Positions 11,496-25,344 of a DNA stretch of 64,000 bases are shown one piece after another. The number at the start of each line of letters is the position of its first letter. Position 1 is the first letter of the stretch. Position numbers and translations under genes: made by a program. The stretch spans positions 76,087,554 through 76,151,553 of the forward strand of contig OX485803.1 in the NCBI GenBank assembly GCA_950295325.1, read 5' to 3'. Below the pieces are notes generated by a model. That model searched no databases and was not told where the DNA came from. It was given only the letters and a program-made list of their open reading frames with translations. This DNA is from Polytrichum commune. Lineage: Eukaryota > Streptophyta > Polytrichopsida > Polytrichales > Polytrichaceae.

Positions 11496-13900
11496 ACGTA
11501 CAAAAGGGGGCCATATGTTTTAGAGAGAAAATCAACAATAAATATATTAATTTCATCCAATTCACATTATCATTCATTGTTGTCATATGAAAATAATTCT
11601 CAATGACAAACGTGTCGTGCTTGTTAAGGTTTACATTTAGATCCCTCTCAAGAACGTGACCAATTAGCTGCTATTCGATGTGTCACACTAACTTTTAGAC
11701 TTAGATAGAGTACTAGCTACTAACCTGATTATTTTCCACTAATCTTGTAGTCAAAATTGGAAGCTCAAAAAATTAATGTGTGTGTGCATGTGTTGTGCGA
11801 AACACATACTAATTAGCTGCATGATGACATGAATTGCAACGTTTTAACTAAATAGAGCACTAATGTAGCTAATAACTCAAAGATTCTCGCTCAATGAATG
11901 GGGGGACCGACTGCTAGTTACAGATACCGTAGGTTCATAGCTAGTTCGACACATGTTAGCCAAATAATTAATTAAAGTTCAGAAAGTAGGTTCGGTACCT
12001 AAAAATAGTATATTCATATTTTCGGCAATTTTCTCTTTTAATTTTTAAAAATTCAGCTTAAATTCATTTTTAATTTTTAATTTAAGCTTATATCTTATAC
12101 ATCTCTCTTGCATTGAATGACAAGTAAGATGTGAGTGAAGAGTTGACAATGCTCTGTGCTTTATGCAAGTAGAGTGGAGTTGTGTTCAACAATGCATATT
12201 ATGGGATATGTAAACTTTGAGGTGAAGCACCAAGTTAGACTTCATTTTTATAACACGCATAACTTTTGCATAGAGTCTTCAAATGACATAAAATTTGTTG
12301 GAGGTGAAAGATTACTTGATTTCTAAACTTTTCTTAGACCAAAAAAATTCCAAAAAAGTTGATCTTCTATGCACAAATGAGCTCCGAAAAACTGTTATGA
12401 ACGCATTTTAATTTTTTGATCTTTACACGGCTGCAATGTTTTGTCCATATCTTTTGCATAAAGACTTATTTTGACACAAAACTTGTTGGAGGTGGAAGAA
12501 GGATTGATTTCTCAACTTTTGTTAGTTGGACAAAATTCTATAAAACTTCATTTTCTATGCTCAATTGGACTCCAAAAATTTGTGTACAACACATTTGAAA
12601 AGCCTCACCTAGAGTCTTGCTACTTCTTAACCCATATTCTTTGTGGACTAATGTAAGTGAGCTTGATTACAAAAGGAGCACCTTCTCTCTTTTAAAATTC
12701 ACATATGCTTCCACTGTAAGTAAAACTCTAGTGAGAAGTAAAAATTTCTTACTTTTTGGCAATTTTGAAAAATGATTATTTTTATATTTGGCAAAAAATG
12801 CCAATAATATTCCAAAATTTTAGGCATCTATTTTTAGAATTATTTTGTGCCAAACCTGCTATTAAACTACGGTAAACTGGTTGAGTTTGAGAAATAAATG
12901 GTTGAAGTTCAAGACTTTAGTAAATTTACCGATCATTTTAGAGGAATTCATAGAATATACCTCCAATTAATAAAGAATAACTGAAAGATCACAACATGTA
13001 ATTGGTTGGACTTGGAGACACTAAGACTCTGATCGATTATGTCCAAAAGTCTCCTTGGACACTGATGAGCAATGTTGAGGCTTCCTCTAAGGTATACGTG
13101 CCTAATTGGGTTACTTGTATTAATTGGACACCTATATTTGAGTGGTATGTGGTTGGATGTGCTTTCAAGAATGGATACCAAAGAGACTTGTGTTTGAAAG
13201 AGATTGGACTACGTGCTCATAATATGATTATTGTTCGTGGCTCAAAAATCAACATGATAGGAGGGACCTATATGACCATTTAATGAACATGAGAATCATC
13301 ACTTCAATAGTGATTAAGATGTTTGCATGAGCTCACTGAAAAATTATGAGGAATGTGGCTCTAGCCTTGATTTGGATTTGCATCCACCTTGTGGAATACA
13401 ATTCAGTAGCCACATGGCCCGCTGCCAACAACCACAATGTTGTGGCTAGAAAATTGGCACCAAATACTGAAAAAATCTTGGTGTTTTTCTATGTTGCACT
13501 CATTTACATGCTTCTAGGAGTTCAATGGTCCTTCTTCACTTTCATGACAACGAGGGTACAATGTGGTGGATTTCAAGGACAATATGATCAAATACCACAT
13601 GGGGGTTGCTATTTCATAAGCACTATGACATAAGCATGCTCATGTTAGAGTGCAAATACATAGGTTTTATAAGTCTTTGACACATGGATATAGGCATCGA
13701 AAGTGTGTCAAGCATGATTGACCTTATTTTTGGCAAGATGTCCAATTGGAGCACTGTGCATAAAGAATCAAGAATATGTTTTAAATAATAGTTCCTTAAA
13801 TTGATTTTCTTTTGCTATTTTTTATTTTATTTTTTAATGGTTTTTTTGGAGCAAGATGTTACAAATGGATTCTAACATCCAAGTGATAAATTTTTGTTTT
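11496..13900. other. AT-rich non-coding DNA
   Basis: Several open frames of 60-95 codons lie here, none with a recognisable domain. The stretch 13.13-13.29 kb (GAGTGGTATGTGGTT, GGGACCTATATGACCAT) has a relative at 62.98-63.12 kb, so part of this is a dispersed repeat. Confidence 0.4.
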
Positions 13901-16035
13901 AAAAATTCGGCTACTAGAAACATAGTCAAATTCCATTCCCAACTTGATCAAAGTTTAGTCCAAGCTTGATCAAAGGTTTGGTACCCTATAGATTGCCGAT
14001 GGGGTCCTAATGGGAATGGGTGCCTCTACTATAAATCCAAACTTGTGTGACTGCAGCCTTCGGCTAAATTGGGTTGTCGATGTTAGAGTAGAGACACCTA
14101 TATAACCTATAACTTCAGAGATTTGCGCCAGATTTGGAGAAGTGTAGGGTAATGCAATTTTTTCATGTGTAAGAAGATAGAAATCAAGAGGACTTCCAAT
14201 TTTTCGGTAATTTATTCCTTAAATTGAAGTTGCTATGAAATTTTAAAGGAAAAAGTTGGCCCAAACATAAAACCAATGTCTCGAGTCTGCCATAACCGGT
14301 CATTTTAACTGCTCATTCCTCCTCACTTTAGCACTCATCACCACAACATGTGTCATGGCATTATTGATTCCAACCTGATCAAAATTCAATCGCAACCCGA
14401 GCCAAATTCTTATAGCCTATAGATTGCCGTCAGGGTGGTAATTAGGAATAGGTGCCTCTACTATAATGCTCAATGCATCACAATCGTTGACAAAATTCGA
14501 CCAAAAGCATGGTAGCCCACCTATAATTTTGATTTGGATCTCTTATGCAGTGCAAGGGGGGTTGTTTTGGGCATAATTGGTCGAGATCCTTGTCTTTCCA
14601 GAGTCCGACCGGTTAAAAAGTTGACATATTTTGGTCATTCTTTCATTCTTTATGAGTTGGAGGCATATTCTCTAAATTCCTCTAAAATTATCAGTAATTT
14701 TCCTAAGTCTTTGACTTCAACTGGTTGCTTTTCACACTAAACCGGTTCATCTGTACCTAGTGGTTGGTTCTCCTGTTCATTATTGCCTTAGGCCTTCGGC
14801 TAAGTTGGCTTGTCAACGCTAATATCAAACACTGCACAATCGTTGATATAATTCAACCAAAGACACGGTAACCCACCTTTTATTTGATTTGTGATATTGA
14901 AAATTGAACATATAAGACATGGTGAATGCACACTAGGGAATAAATACATCCACAACAAAATTGGATTATCTTGATATGTTCTCCAAAACATCAAAACTAC
15001 ATTTAAATATGGTCATACGAGTTATGAGTGAATGAATTGTGTGTCTTGACTCTTACCATATGACTAAGTGGACCACATCATCACATTATTATATCTTCAA
15101 ATCGAATGCTCACCCCAAATCAACATCTTGGGATTCCTATTGTATAGGACGAAGAAGTATCCCCATTTGGATTGAACAAGCTGCCATGTTATTGTAGCAA
15201 CTGTTGTAGTTAGTATGGAATTTTTGAAGGTGCGGGGGATTGGAGATCCTCCCCCTCAAAGGTGATGATTCAAAGGTCCAAGCCCGAATAATTGAGTGAG
15301 TGACTCTCTCTCTCTTGGTTTGGAATACTAGATGAGCTTGTGAATAATTGTTTGGAGTCAAGGGAGGAAGGTGGTGCGATGAAGATTTCATGGTGACTCA
15401 TGTTCAGTAGTTTTGGGGGCTTGTCTCAATGCACACAAGCTTCTAGTAGTACTTCAACATTCGTGTAACTACTTTTGCATCTCGGATGCAGAACATTATA
15501 TAAAAGAAATTGACAGTTTTGTGGTAAACCTCTACTTTACATGGAGTGAGTGAGTTCTCAAGAGCTTCATGGACTTGATTCCCAACTTTTGTACGAAGCT
15601 CCACATTACTTAATAGGTCGACTTGAGTGATGTTCAGTGACTGAGCAGTCTTGTTCAAATGCTTTGCAAAGGGTGGACCATGTTCTACAATCACAGAAAA
15701 AATGCACAATTGGGTCAAATTCCACTTCACTTTGCATCTGTAAGTGTGTCAAGCTTGCAAATTCTTTGATGACAAAACCAAAAATAGTGCCTTGAAATTC
15801 AGGCACTCATAAGTACGATACGAATTCCCATTCCAAATTTCTTCTAGGAACAAGATATTGGAGTATAGTGGCAACCAGCTAGTATGGAGATTCACTCACA
15901 AGGGTTTTAGATGTTTTGACCTCAATTTTTAGCTTCTAAAGGCTCATGTTATCACCTAATTGCATAGCAATTATCACAAAGTTCTTGAAATTTTCGAACC
16001 TCAATGCTATCCCACTTGTATTTTGTGGGCACTTC
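13900..16035. repeat. Segmental duplication, deleted copy (partner at 2.73-7.33 kb)
   Basis: It is collinear with 2.73-7.33 kb but lacks 3.75-4.20 kb and about 4.47-6.45 kb, the latter carrying the dirigent gene. The second deletion junction is near 15170, where DNA like 4470 meets DNA like 6450 (AAGCTGCCATGTTATTG). Confidence 0.6.
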
Positions 16036-17700
16036 TTACAATGGCTCCGAGGACATTACGTGTCAAAACAATCAAACGAGTTGAGCCGAGTGAAGTTGAT
16101 TAATGGAAGGTCGGTATAGAATTCCTTTTAGATAAGTGTTTTTTGACAATTTTAATTTTATGATAAATGAAAAAAAAACAATTATTAATTTTTTCAAAGG
16201 GGTATCCAAAGCAAGTAGAACCTTTGGAGTTGAAACTTAAGGAAAATTTCATTTCCCAGCGTTTGAGGCAATCTTTTATGAGGATTCGAGCTTCATTCAA
16301 TCATCATTTATATCTCTCTCATTTGTAACTTCAGTCTCAAACCTTTGGAGGTTCAAACTCTTTCACACCTATCTCCTTTGATCCTTGACTTTGCTCTCAT
16401 TGTCCTTTGATCTTATTCGATTTTGGTCAGCCTTGCTTTTGGTCTGAAACCCACAACTTAGTTTTCTTTAGTAGTTGGGTATTAGTACCTCTTAAGATGA
16501 AGAGGATATTCTTACTTTATAAATAAAAATATTATATTATAGTTGATTCATATTGTGTTCATTATTATAAGCTTGCATTCTAATTCATTTTTCTTAGTCT
16601 GTAAATAATAGCTAATTTTTAAAAGTGTTTTATTTATGAATAATTTGAGTAGATAAAAATAAATAATTTCAAAAATTTGCCACAATTTGATTTCAAGTCG
16701 AATTCTCACATGTCTTATATGTATAGATAAATATTGAAATATATATTTTAGATTTGGGTACGTAGCGGGTTCACAACCATAAACTTCAAACATCACTATG
16801 AAGACCAACATACGATCATCTGGAAAGAATGTCAGATATTGTCCGATTGTGAGAAACAATTTTTTTTTACGAACATGATACGACATTGTTATATGCGATG
16901 ATCTCTCGATCACTAATGAGACCATTATTGATGTGATTGTTGATGATTTATTATGGTGTGATGAAAACAAGGAAGATGGTGGTTCGAGATTAAAATCCTT
17001 GTTGTTTTTTAAACGCGACATTCCTAACGAAAACATGAAAAATAATGATGATGACAATGTGATGTTTTAACACTTAGGATTATCCTATCAATATCATAAA
17101 CATGTTGCAATACGGCCTCATCATTGATTACTTGACGACATGATGCATATTTTGCCAAACAGCTTGTGTTTTGTTGGCAACGAAAAAACTAACAAACTTG
17201 TCAACATGTGGTTTCGTTTATGAGTGTGACATCTTGAATATTATGCGCATTGTTGTTGTTATCAATAGGTAGTAAATATCATCAATTTTTAATTCATGAT
17301 CAACATGGGCATTTTCATTTACGAACGACAATAGTATTTATTTTTATACAAATTATTTTGATAATTATGTCCAATTACATCTTACTGGCGTTTTGTACAA
17401 TTTTCACAATATTGTTTTCTCATTCTTTGATCGATAAACCTTCGATAATATGATTCTTATACTAGTTAAATTGTTTGTTGTGTTGATACCAACATGACAT
17501 AGATACTTAAAATATGAACATGACATAGATACTTAGAATAAAATAAATTAAACTTTAAATCATTCACGCCCAACTATTACTAACAAGAGGTCAAGCCCTC
17601 TTCAAGGCCAACTAGCCTTGGCTCCTAACCTTACACCCATGCACACACACGTGCTCCTATCTTGCTTCCCACGTACCCACACTTATAACACGTGGGGTGT
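16036..17700. other. AT-rich non-coding DNA, possible decayed coding remnant
   Basis: A 169-codon minus-strand frame (16548-17057) has no family resemblance. A plus-strand stretch at about 16880-17070 reads as an acidic, Asp-rich frame before stops appear. I cannot assign it. Confidence 0.3.
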
Positions 17701-18150
17701 CAAGGAGCACGAAAGAAAGAGATGATGAGTGAGGGAAGAACGAGGTCTTAAATAGCAAAGAGGAGGAGAGGACATGAGGTAAGGATAGGGTGAAAGGATT
17801 AGAGCCTCCAATCACAACCCCTTAACCTTCTTCTTTTAAGTAGGGACTCATCCCATCCACAAGGCTCTTCCATTCCTAAACCAACAAGGTGGATCCTAAT
17901 GTGGGCATTTAACCCGCGGATCCCCTCTCGCCTCACCTTACTCCATACTCACCTAGTTAAGGCATTACCTCATTGAACTTAAACCTTGAGGCAATCACAC
18001 AACGCCTTCTAATGTCTAAACTTAATCCACACCACATTTCACTATTTTTATATTTTTATGAATAATTAATAACCGTTAAAACATAACTTCTAATGGTCTC
18101 AAAAACTTAAGAACACATGTGAACACCATTTTGGGCTCACAGAAGATCTC
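17700..18150. repeat. Dispersed repeat, copy 2 (partner at 10.6-11.1 kb)
   Basis: It has the same block order as the partner: purine-rich tract, AACCCCTTAACCTTCT, 'taaaccaacaag', 'accattttgggctca'. It is non-coding. Confidence 0.45.
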
Positions 18151-18864
18151 ATACAAGAAAATACGTAATGAAACAAAAATCAACAAGAGAATTCAAACCT
18201 GCCGTGTGAGACAACCCTATTTAACGGATGTCGAAGTTCCATTAATCTATCTTTCTTACTTTTTTCACTTCTTCTTGGTCTCGGGCCTTCGGAGGTACAA
18301 ATTTTTTCAAGCTTAATCTATTTTTTCTCCAACTCCAATCACTTCCAACTTCGATCAACCTTATTCTTGATCGAAATACCCGTTGTTAATTACTTAATAG
18401 TTTTAAATGTGAGTACTTCTCGGGATGAAGCGAAGTTGTATTGTATTAGTTGCTTACTCCACAAAAACTAAGCATGATTTAGACTAATTAGGCGTTTGGT
18501 AAAACTATCTAGATCCATTTCATTCACCAAGACAATATTACCAAGTTAATCATTGTTTAATCAAAGATAAGTTCTAATCCAATCTTAGTGTGAGCCCAAA
18601 TTAAGGGCCCACATGTGCTTTTAAGCTTTGAAGTTATTAAACTAGGGGCTTGGATTTTCTATTACATATTCAAAATGTAAAAAGAGTGTTACATTGAAAT
18701 TTAATTTAGAGTAAGCTGTAGGCTAGATTGTTAGTAGTTTAGTGTTAAAGTGTGAAGTTGGGATTTCATGAATTAGTTAGTCGGGTGAATAGGATTTAGG
18801 CCTTGAAGCTTAGGGAGTTGAGTTTATTGTATGAGAATGGGTATTGGTGGTGTTCGTATTAAGG

Positions 18865-19990
18865 GGGGGGGGGGTACACTGTACCCTAACATTTTCCGGA
18901 TCCAGGGACTATGGGGCGGTTGAAGCCAGCCTCCTCTCTCTCTCTCGGGACGTGTGGGTGCAGCTCGGTGAAACAGGGGAGACTACGGAGGAATGTGGCG
19001 ATGGCTGCTCGAGGGGATACTGCAATGAATGGCCGAGGGTAACGAGGGGGCAGGGCGAGAGCCCAGGGGGTTGCTTCTACAGACTTCACACAAGAGAGGG
19101 GCGGCCAAGCCTGCTCAAGGCAGGAGATGAGGAATGATGCCAGCACACCGAAGGCCAGGCGCAGGCGAGTTGCAACACGATCTGGAGCAACGAACCATGA
19201 TGGTTGAAGTCACAGTTGCCGCTTGTGCGTTGCAGCCGGAACTTGAGCGCAACCAAAATTCCATACGGACAGAGGGGTAACCTGCGGATCGCAAGTGCAC
19301 ATGCGCTTCTGAATTTCAATATGTGAGTCCACTCAGCTCGGGGGGACAGTGCATTGCCTGGAAGGCGAAGTTTTGAGGAGGGACTGGAATTTCAATCGTG
19401 CACATACCGACGCCTGATTTGGCTGGATGCGGTTGTTCGTGATTTCGGAATGCGGGGGTGGGTGGCAGTTGCTTCGTAATGCTAGAGAAGGGGTGCGGAA
19501 TTTAGTGGCTGCCGGTTATCAGGTGCCCTCCTGGTACGAGGAGGTGGTTGGGACGGGGCGGACGCAGGGCAGTGCCGAGATGGGGTGGCGAGTAAGGATC
19601 CAGGAGGTTGGGTGGCTAGCAGTTGTGGAAGCTCTGAATGGGTGATTGGGAAGGCTAACCCAGGCTGTTGTGGGCCTCGGAGTTGTGCAGGCAGTTGAGC
19701 CAGGACTGTTGGCATACCAGTAGAGGGGCGAAGTGACCAGACCGAGGGGGAGGGTTGATGCTGGGAACAGGAGGGTTCCAAATTACACAAGGGTCAGCTC
19801 CACTGCTATCTACCAACATTAAGCTCACTGGGTTGGGACCGGTGATTCAAGGCTTGTATGCTACGCAAGTATTTAGCTTATGTGTGAATTGACGGGGTAG
19901 GTAGGACAACCGAGGATATGGTCAAGCTAAACTTTGATCTGACCTTGTCTCAATATATTTGAAATAGTAGAGTTAAGGGGGGGGGGGGGG
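18865..19990. repeat. GC-rich island between two poly-G runs
   Basis: About 1.1 kb of clearly more GC-rich DNA starts at TTAAGGGGGGGGGGG (around 18861) and ends at GTTAAGGGGGGGGGGGGG (around 19975) in the same orientation. Both strands have overlapping open frames, but none shows a domain. It could be an inserted element or an organellar or foreign fragment. I do not recognise it. Confidence 0.4.
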
Positions 19991-20573
19991 ACATTAGGAT
20001 ATATAGAAGTTAGGATAGAGACGTGTTGGGGTTGGATGATTGTAACGTGTGGGGAGCATGAAGTGAAAAAATATTTCTAAGTACTTAGAACTCTATGTTC
20101 CTGAAATAAAGATTGTGTGTTGATACCCTGGTGTTAGTGCATTGGAAGTGGGTCCTACTGTTGAGACTGGAGGGTTAAATCTCATGTGAGCCACAGGCCC
20201 TCACCCGGACACAGACGCATAAGGGTGGGGGTTTAGGGCTGACACTTAGCTTGGAAATCCAAGGGGTGCCTACTTTAGCTCACACCAAGCCATTAAGAAA
20301 TTTTACCTTTGCCAATCGAACACAATCCCAATCACAATGGGGAGGAAAATCCTAACTTCTCTGCAATACAATATCACCTTAAACCACAACCTACGTAGAA
20401 CTCTAGAGTGGGTGGATAAGCAACTAAAGAAAAACAAAGGGGCCATTGAATTACTCTTAGGTGAAACAAATTGAAATTAAGCCATAGAATCTCATGGCCC
20501 AACAACAACCAAGACCTGGTCTACCAGCCCCTATGAACCCCAACACCCACACCTAATTCATCAAAAATCATAA

Positions 20574-20722
20574 CAGGGGCAGGTCACTCCATTGTCAAGT
20601 TGAAAACCACGTGCAAGTAAAATTGATAAAATTTTGACCCATTTTGATAATGCAACTTAGAAAAAGTTTATTTTTTTTGTTTGCACGTGGTTTTCAACTT
20701 GACAATAGAGTGACCTCCCCGT
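20574..20722. mobile_element. Mutator-like MITE with 9-bp TSD
   Basis: A 149-bp hairpin-forming element. Left arm GGTCACTCCATTGTCAAGTT and right arm, reverse-complemented, GGTCACTCTATTGTCAAGTT, both continuing GAAAACCACGTGCAA. It is flanked by AAATCATAA at 20565-20573 and 20723-20731. A 9-bp duplication with long TIRs is typical of Mutator-like elements. Confidence 0.75.
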
Positions 20723-20731
20723 AAATCATAA

Positions 20732-21484
20732 TCGACACCCCTCCCCCTGAAACTATTGTTTAAAGGAGCCCACTTCCCAAAAGGTAGGAAATACATCTAC
20801 CATGTCACCTAGTAAAACGGGATTAGGGTAAGGAATAAGTTGCTCCCATTCACGTAGGTGCAAATAAAAAAACACCAATGTAATTTTTCTTTATTTTATG
20901 TGTTTTTGATACTAACAAATAGGCCACTTGCTTCAATATAGGAAAATAAAAGTACAAACCCAACAGGGCCTAAGGAAGAGATAGGAGCAATTCTCTTGGT
21001 TGTTTTCAATGGAGCCCAAACCCTCAAAAAGGTTGTGATGTCTAAAGGTGCAAAATACCACAAGTTTAGTGCATTGCAAGGCACTCAAGGGCTAATGTGG
21101 ACACAAGCAAAGCTAGGACATGAGCATGAGCAGGGGTTTATTTCCATGGGACAAAGGGACCTATATATAGACCTATTCACAAAAATTGAGGTAACACAAG
21201 GAATTCATATTTTCTAGGGTTGTCTGAAAATTAAATTGAGAATACTTGATTCCCAAAATCAATAACTACAACACCTAAATATGCTCAAAATTTAAACTTA
21301 GTTGTCAACTTAGCCACTGACATTCAGCTAAGTTGAACTAAATCATCATGATATGTCAACATCAATCAAAGATGATATTTGTGTTGCATGGAAATAGGTT
21401 GGCCTAAGTTGCAAGAATGGGGTGGTGGTTGGAAATGAGTCGGCTACCTTAATATGCCTATGTTACACAATCATGGTCTACAAG
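20732..21484. other. Non-coding DNA left of Element A
   Basis: No recognised frame or repeat boundary, ending at the TTCT target duplication at 21485-21488. Confidence 0.35.
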
Positions 21485-21488
21485 TTCT

Positions 21489-21893
21489 AACACTATATTC
21501 GTTAATCGGAGACTTTTGAAAGTCTCAAAATAAAATATGCCCATAGTTTGGGATGTCAATATTGTGGGCATATGGAATGTTGGGAACATCAAGAACATGA
21601 CAATTTAAAAATTCGCACGTAAAGAATATTCCTAATACTAAAAATAGAAAATTGCAATTATAATGAAAACGTGAACTCCATGTGGAAAATAACAAGCGAA
21701 TATAAAAAACAAATGGTTTATGTCATTATAGAGTTTGGGGTGCGCATCCCATAAGTAAGGTTCTTATGGTTTTGGATGGCACATCCCAAACGTATACCAC
21801 AATGGAGTGTGACAAGTCTACTAAGTCTATTAAAAACCAAGACTACTAAGTACTAATGTTTTTTCCCGCCGTTAACTTTCACCTATGTTATGT
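21489..21893 (+). repeat. Left terminal and subterminal region of Element A
   Basis: The terminus AACACTATATTCG is followed by a perfect hairpin GAGACTTT/AAAGTCTC. Subterminal copies of GTTTGGGATG then occur in both orientations (near 21549, 21735 and, inverted, 21785). Repeated subterminal motifs are typical transposase-binding regions of large plant DNA transposons. The same layout recurs at 45922-46324 and begins again at 63846. Confidence 0.7.
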
Positions 21894-24800
21894 TTACCCA
21901 TCTCCATCTTCCGCTTCATATCCATTCTCGGCGTCATTTTCCGCAGCTGCAATACGTGCCAAGTTGTCTTTGGCAAAATCTATATGTTTTTGGGGGATGG
22001 TCATTGCTTCTGTGTTGGAACCTTTGCGCGGCTTCCAAGTACAAAGTATAGTATCCGTGTTTATCCAAACCGGTGTGTACGCTGAGTCCACTGTCCACTT
22101 AAAATTCTTTTTGGTGTCCCAACCTAAATAAGTGCGGAGCACGTTGTGGTCTTTAGTGCTTGGACGACAATATTCCACCTCAATTTGACGAAAGTTGGGG
22201 CTAGTTCGAACAAAATTGGGTGAAGACAATGCTTTTACCAACCAAATTGGCTTGGGATGCTCCTCATCCCCAGCTCGTACGAGGACCAAATACCCTTCAT
22301 GGCAATCAACACCTACACGAAACGACGGTGCCGGTCGATTGCGGGCAGGGCCAACGTAATGCTCGTCCATTGCGAACTCTTCACGAACGTCTCCATTGCT
22401 GAAAAACATAGTATCGGACTCGACAACCGTCAAACGACTTTGTGGCCAAAATCCTTGTGTCAAAGTCGTACGGGTGTCGCCACCAAGTGTCATCAAGGCT
22501 GAGCGAATGCGATCCCAATACGCGATCAACGGTTCATGGGTATCTCTAACACGTCTTGTGATGTCCTCCTCGCACAACTCTTTCCAATATTCAATGAATC
22601 CGGATATGCCTTTGATGATTTCCGGCCCATTCCTCATGGGTTCGGGTTTGCAAGGCTTTGGTTCCCCATCCGGGACCAAACATTTCCCATCATTGTCTTG
22701 ACGCCATACGAGTATACCATCATCCGGGCCCCAATTAGGAGATGTGCACAAAAGCTTGAATTGCATGGCCGGGAGACCATCGTCCCTCATATAAAATCGG
22801 AATTGTTGTGCTTTGGTATGCCCCACCAAACGGTCCCCTCCCTTCAACATGTATGGCTTGATGAAGGCCTTGAAATTTGGTACTTCCTCAATCAAGTGCG
22901 GAATTACTGGCATATGGTCCAAATCCATATACGATTTCATAAGAAGAGGTATGGTTGGAAAATCTTCTTCATGCAACTTCATGCTCCACCGTCCGAATGA
23001 TGCATCAATGTCGTCGTGTGTATGTCCCACCATCAAGAAAGACACAAACACCTCCTTGAAGATTCCTTTCGCCACGAGTAATGACCAAAAACAAAATACG
23101 TATCGACATTTGTTGTCCTTCGCACAATTATCAAGTTGAACGTGGAGAGTTGGAGGCAATGGTTTTGCACAAATGGGCTCTCCGGGTGGTTCTGGCAATG
23201 ACGACATACAAACCTCCTTCCCCAAAAGCACTGCCTCATAAAGGGATGTGGTTCCACAACCATCAAAAAGTGCACGGGAAGAATGTACCGGTGGCTTCTC
23301 AAGATCGCGCAACAGTTTTGCAAATGAACCCACCGTGTGGTTAGCATCCCCAGGGTAAAAATCCAAACCATAATGGGCATACTTTACGTCCCCATGGCCG
23401 TGGGCAATCATACCTGGAAAAAACAAACGATGCGTGACCAAAATAATCAAATAACCACTAAACGGATGTATGGAGTTGGACATTTGCCAAACACACCCAA
23501 GAAAATTGGATAGACTTTAAACACGTAGTTGTGATTTCATACAAACCTGTGACAGCTACGGGCAACTTGAAGAGACCATCCGTGGCCTTTATTTTGCGTG
23601 CATAACAAGGGCATGCGGTCTTGGCGTGGTCCATTTTATCATGGATGACTGTTAGAACCTCTGTGGGCCTCATTATGGATAGAGCACGATTCTTATAGTA
23701 ATCTTGGCGGTGTGCCTCTTGATTGTTGACATGTTCAATATATTTTTTCTGGTGTCTGGAATGAGATTCAGTGCCTATGGGGTGGGCGTCTCGAAGACCT
23801 TTGTATTTTTCACACGTCGTACATCTAGCGAACTTGTCCCCGGGTCTTTTCAGAATGTATTCCGCAAACTGCTGGTTTTTAATCACACTCAACTTGGACA
23901 AAGAAATGGGCCCACATCCCGCTATGCGACCCACTTCATTGATGTCCGTTAAGATGTTCTTCCATTTTGTGCCCGTGGGCAACACCATTTGAACAACCTT
24001 CTCCCCTGACGACAATGTCCTCGTCTTGTGGGGCATTGCATCGGCCAATGGCACTATGATGGTGGATAGTGTCGCGGACGCTTGCAGTGTAGCCTCCCTA
24101 GGTTTCTTTGTGCCCGAGTTGCCATGAAATCGAGAGCGGCGACCCAACGATGAATATTTTCGAAACCTATAAAAGTCAGCCTTGGAGACGGCGTGGATGG
24201 TATACCACGCTGTACAACACACATCAACATTATCAAGTGTCACCACCTTATGCCCATGGGTATCAAGGTGCAAATTTCTGTGGACCTCGAGTTTCTTAGC
24301 CGACCTCATACGAAAATCCGCAAGCCACATCTCTTGACGCAGAGATCTAATTTTCTCCCGCGGGAAAAATTGGCAACATTTCCTCGCGCAACAATCCTTG
24401 CCGGACACTAGACGGATAGATTCGTCCCCCAAAAGCCGATCCCGTCGACGCTCCTTATCTCCGCGAGGCACACGGTTTGAATCATATCTACGGAGGCCTT
24501 TGCGAGGACGTGTTGTGGCCAACAAAGCTAATTGTGTTTGCTTATGCCGCCGCTCATGATCCCACAAACTCACTTCCTCATGTAGAACTCGACGAAGCGG
24601 CCATCGACGCAAGGAAAATCTCCATGTCACCGGGAACTCTACCGGAAGCAAAGAGTTCAAGATGCACACGCCAACATCATCGAGACCTAGGGCGTTGGCA
24701 TCGACACAATCACGGGGATTGGAGTTTCTACATATACCATCTGCCACCGGGACACCAACCTCGTTGAGTAGAACGACATCAAGGCCAACCCATTGCTCCC

Positions 24801-25023
24801 TCCCGAAACCGGCACACAACGGAATGTCATCGTGGTCATCTCCGGAATGCAGAGATTGTTCGTGGACTTCCAAAGATTCATGGGAGGATGTATCCACAAA
24901 CACCCCCCTCACGTTTGGCACACCATTACTATCTGCCGACGGGGAAGACAGTTCACATTCAGCATCGGATGACGATGCATACGTCGACAACTCCAATGAA
25001 CTATCACCCACATGCAACGCCAT
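21894..25023 (-). CDS. DUF7869-type putative DDE transposase, 998 aa, two exons (Element A)
   Basis: Exon 1 is 25023-23547 and exon 2 is 23413-21894. The 133-bp intron has donor GTTTGT and acceptor CCAG, phase 1, and joins ...VTG to MIAHGHGD. From memory, this resembles the family annotated as DUF7869-domain proteins in plants, protists and invertebrates. A Cys cluster (CCARKCCQFF) and a CTTCEKYK motif suggest zinc binding in the N-terminal half. Three acidic motifs could form an RNase H/DDE site: DKMDHAKT (about 462-469), LDNCAKDNK (about 586-594) and GHTHDDID (about 622-629). The C-terminus ends in an acidic tail. The ATG was chosen where similarity to the copy at 46325-49461 begins; TCTAG just upstream could be a 5'-UTR splice acceptor. 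The frame is fully open. That it is the element's transposase is inference from position and family. Confidence 0.75.
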
Positions 25024-25344
25024 ACAGCCTAGACCAACCACCAGGACATGATCAACCCAACCACCACCGCAATGCATACAAGAGAGGATAGAATATATGT
25101 GGAGATAAATGGCCCAAAATTGACAAACAAATTTTGGTGCACCATTGGAGAAACTCACGCACAAAGACGAACGCGCGTCCCAAAAAAACGTTTTAAGCAT
25201 ACGTCTAGGTTGTTCACTAATGTAAACAATACATGGACAAAGAGGAGAACACTCGTTAGTCGTCCAGGAGGGCCCTGCTGTTCGGACCAGCGCCTGTCCA
25301 CATACAACCGACGACGAAATCAGAAATCCGAGAACGCCACATGC

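Noticed and set aside
16548-17057. 169-codon minus-strand frame as a gene
   Set aside because: Hydrophobic, Ile/Leu/Lys-rich translation typical of AT-rich DNA, with no motif or neighbouring splice structure.
17318-17336. Isolated TTTACGAACG near 17,320
   Set aside because: Only one half-site with no inverted partner, so it was not counted as a palindrome copy.
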